This document shows, one piece after another, positions 16,125-24,528 of a stretch of 64,000 nucleotides of DNA. Source of the stretch: Tepidisphaeraceae bacterium. Its GTDB lineage: Bacteria; Planctomycetota; Phycisphaerae; Tepidisphaerales; Tepidisphaeraceae. Numbering within the stretch: the first letter of the stretch is position 1; each line of letters starts with the position of its first letter. A program made the position numbers and the translations under genes. The stretch is taken from positions 1 to 64,000 of the forward strand of contig DASYHQ010000061.1 of the NCBI GenBank assembly GCA_035998445.1, in the 5' to 3' direction. The notes below the pieces were generated by a model. It did not search any database. It saw nothing but the letters and a program-made list of their open reading frames with translations, and had not been told where the DNA came from.

Positions 16125-16442
16125 GAGTAAATTCCTTTCTCAAGATGAAGGCGCGTTCCAATCCGGAACCTATCGAACAGCAAGATTGGGACCAACCAAG
16201 CTCGCAACGCGACCGGCATCACACCGAGAAGCAGACTCGACAGGTTCATCGCCGTTAAACGGACCGTTGCGCGTTCGCATCACTTCACCAGCGCGTCGAA
16301 CAAAGAAAAATCGGTGTATTCATCCTCGATTCGTCCCACAAATCCAGCCATTTCCGTTGCCCATCACGTGATTCTGACGCCCCGTGCGCAACACCTCCGG
16401 CAGGTTGTGATGACACCCAAACAACAACAACCCGGAGCAAGC
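16125..16442. other. Gap upstream of the phage-like genes
   Basis: About 320 bases between the SDR gene start and the portal gene start. It must contain both divergent promoters. I saw no repeat family here and no convincing gene; forward ORFs starting at 16314 are the upstream extension of the portal frame without a binding site. Confidence 0.4.
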
Positions 16443-18191
16443 ATGATCCCAGACCCAAAGGTCCTCCAACAACGTCTGCGCGACGGCACCCAGCGGCTGC
16501 TCGCGATTGACGGCCCGCGGTATCGGCGGTTGTGGGCGTACTACCGCAACCCGATGCGCGTGGTCGCCGTCGACGCCGACGACAACGGTTCGCATCGCCC
16601 GTACCGGCAAGCGCAGGAGTGGGGCCTGCCGTCGCGCATCACCGGCGTGCGTAGCGCGACCGATCCCGATCAATCGCAGCAGGTTGACGGCGTGGCACGC
16701 AAGGAAGTCGTGGTCGAGAACGACATCGGCTGGCGCGTCGACACCATGGTCGACTCGCTGTTCGGCAAGCCGCTGGGCATCTCGTCGCTGGCGCCCGACC
16801 CGAATCGTCGCCAGATGATCAGCGAGCTGCTGCGCCTCATCGTGGCGCAGAACGGGGGCGTGTCGTTCCTGCAGCAGATCGCGCTGCTGGGCGGGGTGTA
16901 CGGCTTCGTCGACGTGCTGGTGAAGCTCGACCGCACGCAGAAGATCCCGGCCGACGCGCTGGCGGCACTGTCGATGTGCGGCACAGGCGACCTGGGGCAC
17001 GGCACCACGTGCGACGATCGCGCAACCAACGAATCTCCTGCCGCGGACGCGCCGTCGTCCGCATCGGCTGACTCGTCCACCATCACGCCGGTGGACGAGC
17101 CGGCGCCCGCCACCACGCTGCCCGTCACGGGGCTCGCGACGGTTGTCGACGATGCTGCTTCCGATGCGGCCCGGCACGCGACCCAAGCGGTGTCGCCCGA
17201 TGTGCTGATGCACATCGCCCGGGTCATTCGGCTGGAGATCGTCGAACCGGCGCGGGCCCTGCCCGTCTTAGCCGACACGGACGTGCGCGTGGTGCAGGCG
17301 TACGCACAGGCGTACCACGCGCCGCGCATCACGACGGATAAACCGCAGCGGGCGTACAAGGCGCGCTGGATTGATCGCGTGAAGCGGTCGGCCGTCGGGC
17401 TGATGGGCGCACGCGACCCGCAGGACGCGCCACCCGCGGTGGGGGATGAGCAGGACGCGTTGATCATCGACCTGATCACGCCGACGCACTGGCAGCGGTA
17501 CGAGGACGAACGGCTGGTGGCGTCGGGCATCAACGCGCTGGGCATCGTGCCACTGGTGCACGTGCAGAACGTGGCCGAGCCGTTCGCATACGAGGGCGCC
17601 AGCGACGTCGAACCACTGGTGCCGTTACAGGACGAGCTGAACACGCGCCTGAGCGACCGTGCCAATCGCATCACGCTGCAGAGCTTCAAGATGTACCTTG
17701 GTAAAGGCATCGAGGGATTCGGTGACCTGGCGGTGACGCCCGGGCGGATGTGGTCGACCGACAACATGGACGCCAACGTGATCGAGTTCGGCGGAGACGC
17801 CGCCTGCCCCAGCGAGGACGCCCACATCGCCGAGGTGCGCGAGGCGCTGGACAAGACCAGCGGCGTGACCCCGATCGCCGCCGGGGCCATCAAGGGGCGC
17901 ATCGGACGGCTCACGAGTGCCGCGGCGCTGCGCATCACGCTGCAGGCGCTGCTGAACCGCACGGAGAAGAAGCGCACGACCTACGGCACCGCGATCGAGC
18001 GCATGTGCGAGCTGTCGCTCGCGTGGCTCGACGTCGCCGGCATCTTCAAGACCACGCCACAGGAACGCCGCGTCGAGCTGACTTGGCCGAGCCCGATTCC
18101 GCAGAACGAATCCGAACTGCTGGAGCAGGCGCAAGCCAAGCTGCGCGTCGGCGTGCCACCGACGACCGTGCTGCGGGAGCTGGGATATTGA
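16443..18191 (+). CDS. Phage portal-like protein (SPP1 gp6 type)
   Basis: 582 residues, start set by GGAG at 16434-16437 and ATG 16443. The N-terminus (YYRNPMRVVAVD), the clamp-like helical part, and the C-terminal segment KTSGVTPIAAGAIKGR followed by LTSAAALRITLQALL match portal proteins of the SPP1 gp6/DUF1073-like group, which form the dodecameric DNA channel of tailed phages. A Ser/Thr/Ala/Pro-rich insert (residues about 180-252) interrupts the middle and looks unstructured. No terminase or protease gene lies next to it. Followed by a family A repeat, then small genes and a truncated capsid gene. Confidence 0.7.
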   Translation: MIPDPKVLQQRLRDGTQRLLAIDGPRYRRLWAYYRNPMRVVAVDADDNGSHRPYRQAQEWGLPSRITGVRSATDPDQSQQVDGVARKEVVVENDIGWRVDTMVDSLFGKPLGISSLAPDPNRRQMISELLRLIVAQNGGVSFLQQIALLGGVYGFVDVLVKLDRTQKIPADALAALSMCGTGDLGHGTTCDDRATNESPAADAPSSASADSSTITPVDEPAPATTLPVTGLATVVDDAASDAARHATQAVSPDVLMHIARVIRLEIVEPARALPVLADTDVRVVQAYAQAYHAPRITTDKPQRAYKARWIDRVKRSAVGLMGARDPQDAPPAVGDEQDALIIDLITPTHWQRYEDERLVASGINALGIVPLVHVQNVAEPFAYEGASDVEPLVPLQDELNTRLSDRANRITLQSFKMYLGKGIEGFGDLAVTPGRMWSTDNMDANVIEFGGDAACPSEDAHIAEVREALDKTSGVTPIAAGAIKGRIGRLTSAAALRITLQALLNRTEKKRTTYGTAIERMCELSLAWLDVAGIFKTTPQERRVELTWPSPIPQNESELLEQAQAKLRVGVPPTTVLRELGY

Positions 18192-18213
18192 GCTCGCCGA
18201 CGCAGCACACTCC

Positions 18214-18334
18214 GGTCCCTCTCCCGGTACGCCGGGAGAGGCTAGGTGAGGGTGCCTTTTGTGCTGCCGAGAACCGTCAGCAGTTTGAAATCACCCTCAC
18301 CTGGCCTCTCCCATGAGTACATGGGAGAGGGACC
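18214..18334. repeat. Family A palindromic element, copy 2
   Basis: Same double-hairpin architecture as copy 1, but the unique core is in the opposite orientation (GAACCGTCAGCAGTTTGAAA) and the right hairpin has diverged (CCCATGAGTACATGGG). GGTCC and GGACC ends are present. It lies inside the phage-like gene group, between the portal gene and the 58-aa ORF. Confidence 0.8.
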
Positions 18335-18384
18335 AGAAGCTCACGATCGCTTGACTGCAACATTCACTTTCTCAGGAGGTTTCC

Positions 18385-18561
18385 ATGCCCAACGCCCCAG
18401 AGTCCATCACCGTCGATGCGCCACCCCCGGCCGATCGGCCAGTCGTTCGCGAGGGCGCCGATGCCCACGCGCGGCTGCAACGCCTGGCCAACGAGCTGAC
18501 CGTGACGCACGATCGGCGGTACCTCATCGAGTACCTGCGTCTGCGGCGCGCCCTGCGCTAG
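18385..18561 (+). CDS. 58-aa protein between portal and capsid-like genes
   Basis: ATG 18385 follows a near-perfect AGGAGGT (18374-18380). The product begins MPNAPESITVDAPPP, has a Pro-rich start and a basic, helical C-terminus (DRRYLIEYLRLRRALR). No known domain. It is in the position where phages often encode a scaffold or small head protein, but there is no sequence support for that. Strong binding site and coding-like composition argue for a real gene. Confidence 0.6.
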   Translation: MPNAPESITVDAPPPADRPVVREGADAHARLQRLANELTVTHDRRYLIEYLRLRRALR

Positions 18562-18630
18562 CGGTCGCGGTTGCGTGCAGCAATTTCAACTTTCGATTTC
18601 CGAATTCCACCTTACCCACAGGAGATTCCC

Positions 18631-18984
18631 ATGGCATTTACTGGAAAAGCAACGTACACCGCCGGCGCGAACCTGCCCGAGATCGCCGAGGACATTAGCG
18701 ATTTGGTTGCGCTGGCCAGCCCGCACGAGACGCCATTGTTGGACGCGGTCGGCGACCCGGCGCGCGTGGCGCGGTCGACCGTGCACGAGTGGCTCGAGGA
18801 CGAGCTGCTGCCCAACACCGATCGCGTGAACGACGCCACCTTCACCAGCGCCACTGCCGACACGAGCTTCGTGGTCGACCATGCCAGCCGGTTCCGCGTC
18901 GTCCGCCAGAACGCCGACGCGCTTGCGCGGCTCACCGTCACGCAGGAGCAGCTGTTGCACGAGCTGGAAAGGAAGGGGTCATGA
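18631..18984 (+). CDS. Truncated SU10-type major capsid-like protein
   Basis: 117 residues; AGGAG at 18620-18624 sets ATG 18631. The first 85 residues resemble the N-terminus of SU10-like major capsid proteins: DISDLVALASPHETPLLDAVG, then STVHEWLEDEL and SFVVDHASRFRV. Capsid proteins of that group have about 300 residues, so this one lacks most of the HK97-type fold. The last about 30 residues (QNADALARLTVTQEQLLHEL) look helical and unlike the family, suggesting an internal deletion or fusion. Its stop overlaps the next start (ATGA). Cannot form a shell as it stands. Confidence 0.65.
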   Translation: MAFTGKATYTAGANLPEIAEDISDLVALASPHETPLLDAVGDPARVARSTVHEWLEDELLPNTDRVNDATFTSATADTSFVVDHASRFRVVRQNADALARLTVTQEQLLHELERKGS

Positions 18985-19490
18985 AGAAGGATGAAGTGAG
19001 AAGGCTGAGGTCTGAAGGAAAGGCAAGAAGGAACGGGGCCGGCCGCATGCGCACGTCAAGGCGTCTGCTTTCAGCCTTCGTTCTTCACGCGTCGTCCTTG
19101 TTGATCACCGGTTGCGTGGCGTACACGCGGACGGAGATCGCGCTGGCGGATCAGGCGCGCAAGGGACTGACGCTGCTGCGCGCGGTGCACGCCGATCATG
19201 CGGCGCTGGCGGGGCGGTTGACGGAACTGCAGCGGAAGCAGTTGGACGCCGCGTTCGACACCGACGTGCGCGAGGCGGCGGAACTGTCGCCGGACTGGAT
19301 CGTCGAACATCGCAAGGCTTACTCGGCCGGGCTAGACGCGTTGGCCCAGCAGCGTGCCGCCAGCACGAGCGCCGCCAGCGCTGCGGCCCGCAACGTGGAG
19401 GCCGCCGAGGCGGCGCTGTTGGAACTGCAGCGCCTGCAGAACGCGCGGCTGCGCCTCGAGAAGCACCTTTCACCGGAGCAGAGCAAATGA
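18981..19490 (+). CDS. Small coiled-coil lipoprotein in the phage-like group
   Basis: 169 residues from ATG 18981, which overlaps the capsid stop and has GGAAGGGG upstream; 147 residues from ATG 19047, which gives a normal signal peptide MRTSRRLLSAFVLHASSLL ending in lipobox LITGC. The mature part is rich in Ala, Leu and Arg and predicted to be a long coiled coil (GRLTELQRKQLDAAF...). A short lipoprotein with a coiled coil in a phage context could be an outer-membrane spanin-like or regulatory lipoprotein; no specific family recognised. Its stop overlaps the next start. Confidence 0.55.
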   Translation: MKKDEVRRLRSEGKARRNGAGRMRTSRRLLSAFVLHASSLLITGCVAYTRTEIALADQARKGLTLLRAVHADHAALAGRLTELQRKQLDAAFDTDVREAAELSPDWIVEHRKAYSAGLDALAQQRAASTSAASAAARNVEAAEAALLELQRLQNARLRLEKHLSPEQSK

Positions 19491-19747
19491 ACACGCTGAA
19501 CGTTCGCCCGTTGGTCGAGCAGGCGATCTCGAAGGAATGGCCCACCTTCGCCGCCGAGCACCCGCGCCTGGCCGCCATCCTGCACGATGATCTACTGTTG
19601 GAATCCGCCGTCGCCAGCTTGCACGACGACCCGGAGTATCAACAGGCCATGGCCCACGCCACCGCCGCGGGGCTGGCGGCGGATGCGCTGGGGGATTTGG
19701 TGGGGCGGGTGGTGCACCGGTTCCTGCGCGGTTTGTTGGGCTCGTAA
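19487..19747 (+). CDS. 86-aa protein ending the phage-like group
   Basis: ATG 19487 overlaps the preceding TGA (ATGA) and has GGAG at 19474-19477. The product is mostly helical (VEQAISKEWPTFAAEHPRL...) with a hydrophobic, basic end (VGRVVHRFLRGLLGS) that could lie against a membrane. No family recognised. The overlap indicates it is translated together with the lipoprotein gene. Confidence 0.5.
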   Translation: MNTLNVRPLVEQAISKEWPTFAAEHPRLAAILHDDLLLESAVASLHDDPEYQQAMAHATAAGLAADALGDLVGRVVHRFLRGLLGS

Positions 19748-19784
19748 TCGAACGCGCGCCAGCGCGACGTCGAACGACTCTATA

Positions 19785-19855
19785 TAGCCGCCGGCTTGCC
19801 GGTGGTCTTCTCTTCTGAGACGAAGTCAGAAGACCACCGGCAAGCCGGCGGCTAT
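19785..19855. repeat. Palindrome AGCCGCCGGCTTGCCGG (family F)
   Basis: A near-perfect inverted repeat: ATAGCCGCCGGCTTGCCGG with GTGGTCTTCT on the left and its complement AGAAGACCACCGGCAAG on the right, around a short loop. It lies between the phage-like group and argH. No T-run. Single copy in the window. Confidence 0.75.
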
Positions 19856-19890
19856 GTGAGTCCGGGGGGCCAGTCACTACAATGCCCGCC

Positions 19891-21384
19891 ATGAGCAACG
19901 CCCCCGAGAAGCCGCAACAAGAGAAGTCCTGGCAGGCCCGCATTGGCGAGGCGACCGACGCCATCGCGCAGCAGTTCGTCGAATCGATGAGCTACGACTG
20001 GCGGCTGTACAAGGTCGACATCGCCGGCAGCATCGCCCACGCGACGATGCTGGAAAAGGTCAGCCTGATCACCGCCGCTGACCGCGAAGCGATCTTCGTC
20101 GGCCTGAAGGAGATCGAGGCCGAGATCTACAAGGACGGGCCGCGGTGGAAGGGGTTCAAGCCGGAACTGGAAGACATCCACATGTGCGTGGAGAGCGCGC
20201 TGACGGAACGCATCGGCGAGCCGGGGCGGAAGCTGCATACCGGGCGGAGTCGAAATGATCAGGTGGCGACCGATTTGGCGATGTGGTTGATCAAGGCGAA
20301 TGACGATCTGTCTTCGAGCCTGCGATCGCTGTGCCTGACATTCGTTTCGCTGGCCGACAAGTCACCCGACGTCGTGCTTCCCGCGTTCACCCATCTTCAA
20401 CGAGCGCAACCCATCTCCGCCGGCGCTGAGGCGCTTGCCTGGGCGAGCATGTTTGCTGCGGATCGGTCGCGGCTCGGCACGTTGTTACAGGAAACCATGA
20501 AAGAGTGCCCGCTCGGCAGCGGTGCGATCGCAGGGTCATCACTGCCGTTGGCACCGGTGGAAACGGTAGAGGCATTGAACGAGGCCGTTTTTGCAGGAGA
20601 AGCCGGCGGGTGGGAGGAGAACGAACGATTCGTACTGTTTGACGGCCCCCCGGGTAACAGCATCGAGCGCACTGCCTCCCGCGACGCGGCCTGCGACTTC
20701 GTCTACGCCTGCGCCATGATCGCCCAGCACCTTTCCCGCTGGGCCGAGCAGTGGATCATTTATATGACGACCGAGTTCGGGTTCATCAAGATCGCCGATC
20801 GGTATACGACCAGCAGTTCGATGATGCCGCAGAAGCGGAACCCGGACATGCTCGAGCTGATCCGCGGGCGGTGCGGCAACGTCTACGGCGATCTGTTCGC
20901 GCTCATGACGATCCTGAAGGGCCTGCCCATCGGCTACAACCGCGATCTGCAGGAGGACAAGCGCATCGTCTTCCGCGCCTACGACACCGTCAGCCAGTGC
21001 CTCACCATGGCGGCGGCCATTGTGAACAGCGCATCGTTCGACAAGGAACGCATCGAGCCCACGCTCGACAAGGGGTTCCTCGATGCGACGTCGCTCGCGG
21101 AGTACCTCGTGACGAAGGGCATCCCGTTCCGCACGGCCCACCACATCGTCGGCACGCTCGTGGCGCGGTGCGAGAAGGAAGGCAAGCACGCGCTGGGGCA
21201 GCTGTCGGTTGAGGCGTTCAACGAGGTGATCGAATCGACCAAGAGCGACGCGCGCGTGACGGACGACGTCTACACCTGCCTGGGTGCCGCCAACGTCGTC
21301 AAACGCTACCAAAGCGCCGGCGCAGCAGGGGGCAAGCCGTTCGAGGATCAGTTGAAGGCATGGAAGGAACGGCTCGGGGTGTAA
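19891..21384 (+). CDS. argH: Argininosuccinate lyase
   Basis: 497 residues from ATG 19891 (19882 also possible). Catalyses the last step of arginine synthesis, splitting argininosuccinate into arginine and fumarate, in the cytoplasm as a tetramer. The fumarase/aspartase superfamily signature is SSSMMPQKRNPD, with the catalytic Ser about residue 310 and Lys 315; HTGRSRNDQVATD is the ArgH-specific segment. The region after GSSLPLAPV differs from the common LDR..A.. form (LFDGPPGNSIERT in place of the usual NSLDAV segment), so it is a divergent member. Length slightly above the usual 460. Not in an arginine operon here. Confidence 0.92.
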   Translation: MSNAPEKPQQEKSWQARIGEATDAIAQQFVESMSYDWRLYKVDIAGSIAHATMLEKVSLITAADREAIFVGLKEIEAEIYKDGPRWKGFKPELEDIHMCVESALTERIGEPGRKLHTGRSRNDQVATDLAMWLIKANDDLSSSLRSLCLTFVSLADKSPDVVLPAFTHLQRAQPISAGAEALAWASMFAADRSRLGTLLQETMKECPLGSGAIAGSSLPLAPVETVEALNEAVFAGEAGGWEENERFVLFDGPPGNSIERTASRDAACDFVYACAMIAQHLSRWAEQWIIYMTTEFGFIKIADRYTTSSSMMPQKRNPDMLELIRGRCGNVYGDLFALMTILKGLPIGYNRDLQEDKRIVFRAYDTVSQCLTMAAAIVNSASFDKERIEPTLDKGFLDATSLAEYLVTKGIPFRTAHHIVGTLVARCEKEGKHALGQLSVEAFNEVIESTKSDARVTDDVYTCLGAANVVKRYQSAGAAGGKPFEDQLKAWKERLGV

Positions 21385-21546
21385 GAACAGGGCCACGCAC
21401 GCGACAATTTGCTTCAGCCCCGCCCTGGCATCTTCGACGCGGTGGCGACCCGTTTTCGGTTTTGTTGTATTGAGTATCGCTCCGCACCGACTAACCCTTC
21501 TGTCGTGTGAACTGTCCATTCAGTTGGTCGCTAGAAAGAGGTACGC

Positions 21547-22980
21547 ATGTTCGGCAGGATGTTTATTGCGGTCGTGATGATGACGGTTTCACCACTGGTG
21601 CAGGCAAACGAGATCGCGTTCGAACTGGCGGCCCACCAGCGGCTGGATTGGGATGGGAAGGTGACCGACGCGAAGATCGAACGCAACTCGCACGGCGAAA
21701 CCGACGAGAAACCGATTGGCATCGAGTTCAGCGTCATCCCCACGCGCCCGATGTCGGTCGCCACGTGGAACAACGCCGTCACCGGCGGGGTCGAACAGCG
21801 CCTCTGGGCGCGCATCGAGCACCCCATTCCCGTCCTGCGGGCTGCCCACGTGCGGTTCTACGACGGGGCGCCCGACCTGAACGCGCTCGCGGTGGATATC
21901 GTGCAGAAGGACGAGCACGAGGTCGAGGTGACGGCCGACAAGCCCATCGCGATCATCGGCGATGGCCAAGGGCGCGTCGTGATGATGACGTTCAGCAAGA
22001 TCGAAATCCCGCAAGACCAGCCCGATCAGTGGCGGCTCGCGGGCACAATGAAGCCGATCACGCTCGTCGACCACATCGCCGACCCCGTCGCCGACCGCGG
22101 TCGGGCCGTGCTGGCGAAGGAGCCGCTCAAACTGGAGGGCTCGCTCATCTTCGGCCAGCGCGAAGACATGATGAAGCCGACGACGCTCTTCTCGCTGAAC
22201 CTGGCCGGTGACGTGAACGCCAGTAAGCCGGACGTATTGGCGCGCGACATCACCGAGGGCCGCGTGGCGGACAACGGCACGGTCGTCGACCGCGTGGACA
22301 TGCGCGTGCTGCGCGTCACCGATGCCAGCGGGAAGAAGCTGATCGAGCTTACCCAGGAGGACGAGATCGCCGAGTTCAACGTCGCGCGTGACGGCCGGTC
22401 GATCGTGCTGACGACAACGCTGCGGAAGGACCCGACCGACGACTGGTCGCCGCGCGATGTCGCGACGCTGATCTACTCGATCGACGGTCAACAGATCGCG
22501 AGGTTCTGGGCCTACGATGATGCGGCGTTCATGCCCGATGGGAACCTGCTGCTGACCGGAAAATGGTCGGACGACGGCCTGTTCATCGGCAACGTGAAGT
22601 CGGGCGAGGTGACGCGCATCGATCTGCGCGATGCCCCGAAGAACGAGGAGGAACGCGCCCCCGACTGGTGGGCGCGATCGCCCACGGTGTCGCCGGACGG
22701 CAAGCGCGTGGCGTACGTGTCGGGTCGCGGCGTGTACGTGGTGGGCACCGATGGCACGGGCTGGGCGCCCGTGTGGACGACCACGGGCGATCCCGAGCCG
22801 CAATCGGTGCCGGTCTTCTCGCCCGACGGCAAGTACATCGCGATGGTCGTAACGCCGTTGAACGTGATGACCGGGCCGGGCGAGGTCGTCGTGTTCGATG
22901 TGAACGCTCACGTTCGCCAGCACTTGCCGGCCAGTAAGGGCGTTGCCAACTCGGACATCCCGTTGACCTGGCGGCCGTAG
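21547..22980 (+). CDS. Exported beta-propeller (PD40/TolB-like) protein
   Basis: 477 residues. AGAGG lies upstream of ATG 21547. A signal peptide (MFIAVVMMTVSPLVQA) is followed by about 200 beta-rich residues and then repeats of the PD40 type in the C-terminal half (RSPTVSPDGKRVAYVSG, PVFSPDGKYIAMVV), as in TolB and DPP-IV propellers. No peptidase motif is present. Likely periplasmic and involved in protein binding; partner unknown. Confidence 0.65.
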   Translation: MFGRMFIAVVMMTVSPLVQANEIAFELAAHQRLDWDGKVTDAKIERNSHGETDEKPIGIEFSVIPTRPMSVATWNNAVTGGVEQRLWARIEHPIPVLRAAHVRFYDGAPDLNALAVDIVQKDEHEVEVTADKPIAIIGDGQGRVVMMTFSKIEIPQDQPDQWRLAGTMKPITLVDHIADPVADRGRAVLAKEPLKLEGSLIFGQREDMMKPTTLFSLNLAGDVNASKPDVLARDITEGRVADNGTVVDRVDMRVLRVTDASGKKLIELTQEDEIAEFNVARDGRSIVLTTTLRKDPTDDWSPRDVATLIYSIDGQQIARFWAYDDAAFMPDGNLLLTGKWSDDGLFIGNVKSGEVTRIDLRDAPKNEEERAPDWWARSPTVSPDGKRVAYVSGRGVYVVGTDGTGWAPVWTTTGDPEPQSVPVFSPDGKYIAMVVTPLNVMTGPGEVVVFDVNAHVRQHLPASKGVANSDIPLTWRP

Positions 22981-23047
22981 TTTGGATTTCGGCCGCGGCC
23001 GACAGGATCGGGAGACGTGTCGGCGAACGACGGGACTGGGATCCGGC

Positions 23048-23185
23048 CGTGGCATGGGCGTCTCGCCCATGCTCGTTGTGAGGCCAAGAGATTTAATTGG
23101 TGGATGCCGCTCGGTCGGCGCAGCGGCCAATCAATCCCGTTTCCCGTTCCAGTCCAAACGCATGGACGAGGACGCCCATGCCACG
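23048..23185. repeat. Family B palindromic element, copy 3
   Basis: 138 bp with GCATGGGCGTCTCGCCCATGC on the left and a slightly diverged right end (GCATGGACGAGGACGCCCATGC, reading across 23161-23181). The core shares GAGGCCAAGAGATTTAATTGG and TTCCCGTTCCAGTCCA with copy 1. It lies between convergent genes. Confidence 0.8.
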
Positions 23186-23285
23186 ATAAAAGCGACCGCG
23201 GGCGTGTGTTGTCACACGCCCGCGGCAGGATGATCGAACTGTCGTGGGCGGCCGTTGTGCGAACGGCCGAGTGCCGACGGGTCCG

Positions 23286-24050
23286 TTACTTACTCTCGAT
23301 CCCCAGCAGTTCCACGTCGAACACCAGCGTGGCGTTCGGCGGGATGGGGCCTTGGCCACTGGCGCCGTAGCCGAGGGCCGGGGGAATGACGAGCTTGGCC
23401 TTGCCGCCGACCTTCATGAGCTGGAGGCCTTCGGTCCAACCGGGGATGACGCCGTTGAGGGGGAAGCTGATCGGCTCGCCGCGGTCGACGGAGCTGTCGA
23501 ACTTCGTGCCGTCGATGAGCGTGCCGGTGTAGTGGACCTTGACGGTGTCGGTGGGCTTGGGCGAGGCGCCGTCCCCTTCGGTGGTCTTCTCGATCTGCAG
23601 GCCAGATGCGGTGGTAGTGACGCCGGGCTTCTTGGCGTTGGCGGCGCGGAAGGCTTCACCCGCCTCGGCGTTGGCGGCGCCCTGGGCCTTGGCGTTGGCC
23701 TCGCCTGCGGTGGCGGCCTGTTCCTGCAGGCGCTGCATGGCGGCGCGCAACTGGGGTTCGGGCACGGCGGCGGCCTTGCCACCGACCGAGTCGCGCAGGC
23801 CTTCGACGATGCGGTCAACGTCGAGCTTGAAGGGGGCCTGGGCGAGCTGTTGGCCCATGCTGTAGCCAATGCCGTAACTGGCGTCGTTGAGGTCGTTTTT
23901 CATGGTCTCTTGGGTGGTGGCGGCCGGGCCGGTCGTGGGCGACGTGGTCGCAGGGGCCTGCGTGGTCGTCTGGCCCATGGCGACGGTCGCGGTGGCGGCC
24001 AGGAACAGTACTGCAACGGTGGTCAACGGTCGGCTCATCATCTTCGGCAC
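23286..24050 (-). CDS. FKBP-type peptidyl-prolyl isomerase, exported (Mip/FkpA-like)
   Basis: 254 residues. Signal peptide ([17 protein letters not shown]), Thr/Pro-rich linker, an FKBP_N dimerisation region ([13 protein letters not shown]...) and a C-terminal FKBP domain: [48 protein letters not shown] and LVFDVELL, all key residues of the active site present. Periplasmic folding catalyst. The layout is that of the Mip/FkpA group. A short ORF-free gap with a B repeat follows. Confidence 0.9.
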   Translation of the reverse strand: MPKMMSRPLTTVAVLFLAATATVAMGQTTTQAPATTSPTTGPAATTQETMKNDLNDASYGIGYSMGQQLAQAPFKLDVDRIVEGLRDSVGGKAAAVPEPQLRAAMQRLQEQAATAGEANAKAQGAANAEAGEAFRAANAKKPGVTTTASGLQIEKTTEGDGASPKPTDTVKVHYTGTLIDGTKFDSSVDRGEPISFPLNGVIPGWTEGLQLMKVGGKAKLVIPPALGYGASGQGPIPPNATLVFDVELLGIESK

Positions 24051-24289
24051 CTCGTTAGTCCGGCCACGCTAATCGCAGGTGACCTGTGCACGCAACCCCT
24101 CAAACTGGAAATTCATCATAGGCCAGGTGCCGTTGCCAGGCGCGAGGTTAGGGGGACGGGCTGATTGAAGTGAGCCCGCCGCGCCGGAGGAGGGGGCGTT
24201 CTTGTTTGCTGGTGAAGGGAGTTTTCAGGGAAAGCGAAAATCCCTCGGTCCCGGGTTTGCACGACGCGTGGGAACAAGGAGAGTCGCAC

Positions 24290-24469
24290 ATGGCGAAGAC
24301 GAAACCCGCGGCCACGCAGGCCGAGCGAAACAAGCGGCAGGGCGACCGATGCTGGAAGGGCTACGAGCCCACCCCCGGCAAAAAGCCCGGTACCAAGGGC
24401 AGCTGCAAACCCACGGACGCGACGAAAAAGGCCAAATCCAAGTCCAAGAGTAAATCGAAATCGAAGTGA
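24290..24469 (+). CDS. Small basic protein with Cys-X(n)-Cys motif and Lys/Ser tail
   Basis: 59 residues; AAGGAG at 24276-24281 sets ATG 24290. The core GDRCWKGYEPTPGKKPGTKG followed by SCKP is a conserved short motif I have seen in small bacterial and viral proteins of unknown role. The C-terminus is an almost pure Lys/Ser repeat (KSKSKSKSKSK), suggesting nucleic acid binding. No signal peptide. Confidence 0.6.
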   Translation: MAKTKPAATQAERNKRQGDRCWKGYEPTPGKKPGTKGSCKPTDATKKAKSKSKSKSKSK

Positions 24470-24528
24470 CGCGGCTCCCCCTGGCGCGATCCGTGTGACG
24501 TAGTTCCCTTCGTCGCTGCGCGGCGGTC

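Noticed and set aside
21589-23130. 513-codon minus-strand frame opposite the beta-propeller gene
   Set aside because: Shadow frame without a signal or recognisable domain; the + strand has a signal peptide and PD40 repeats.
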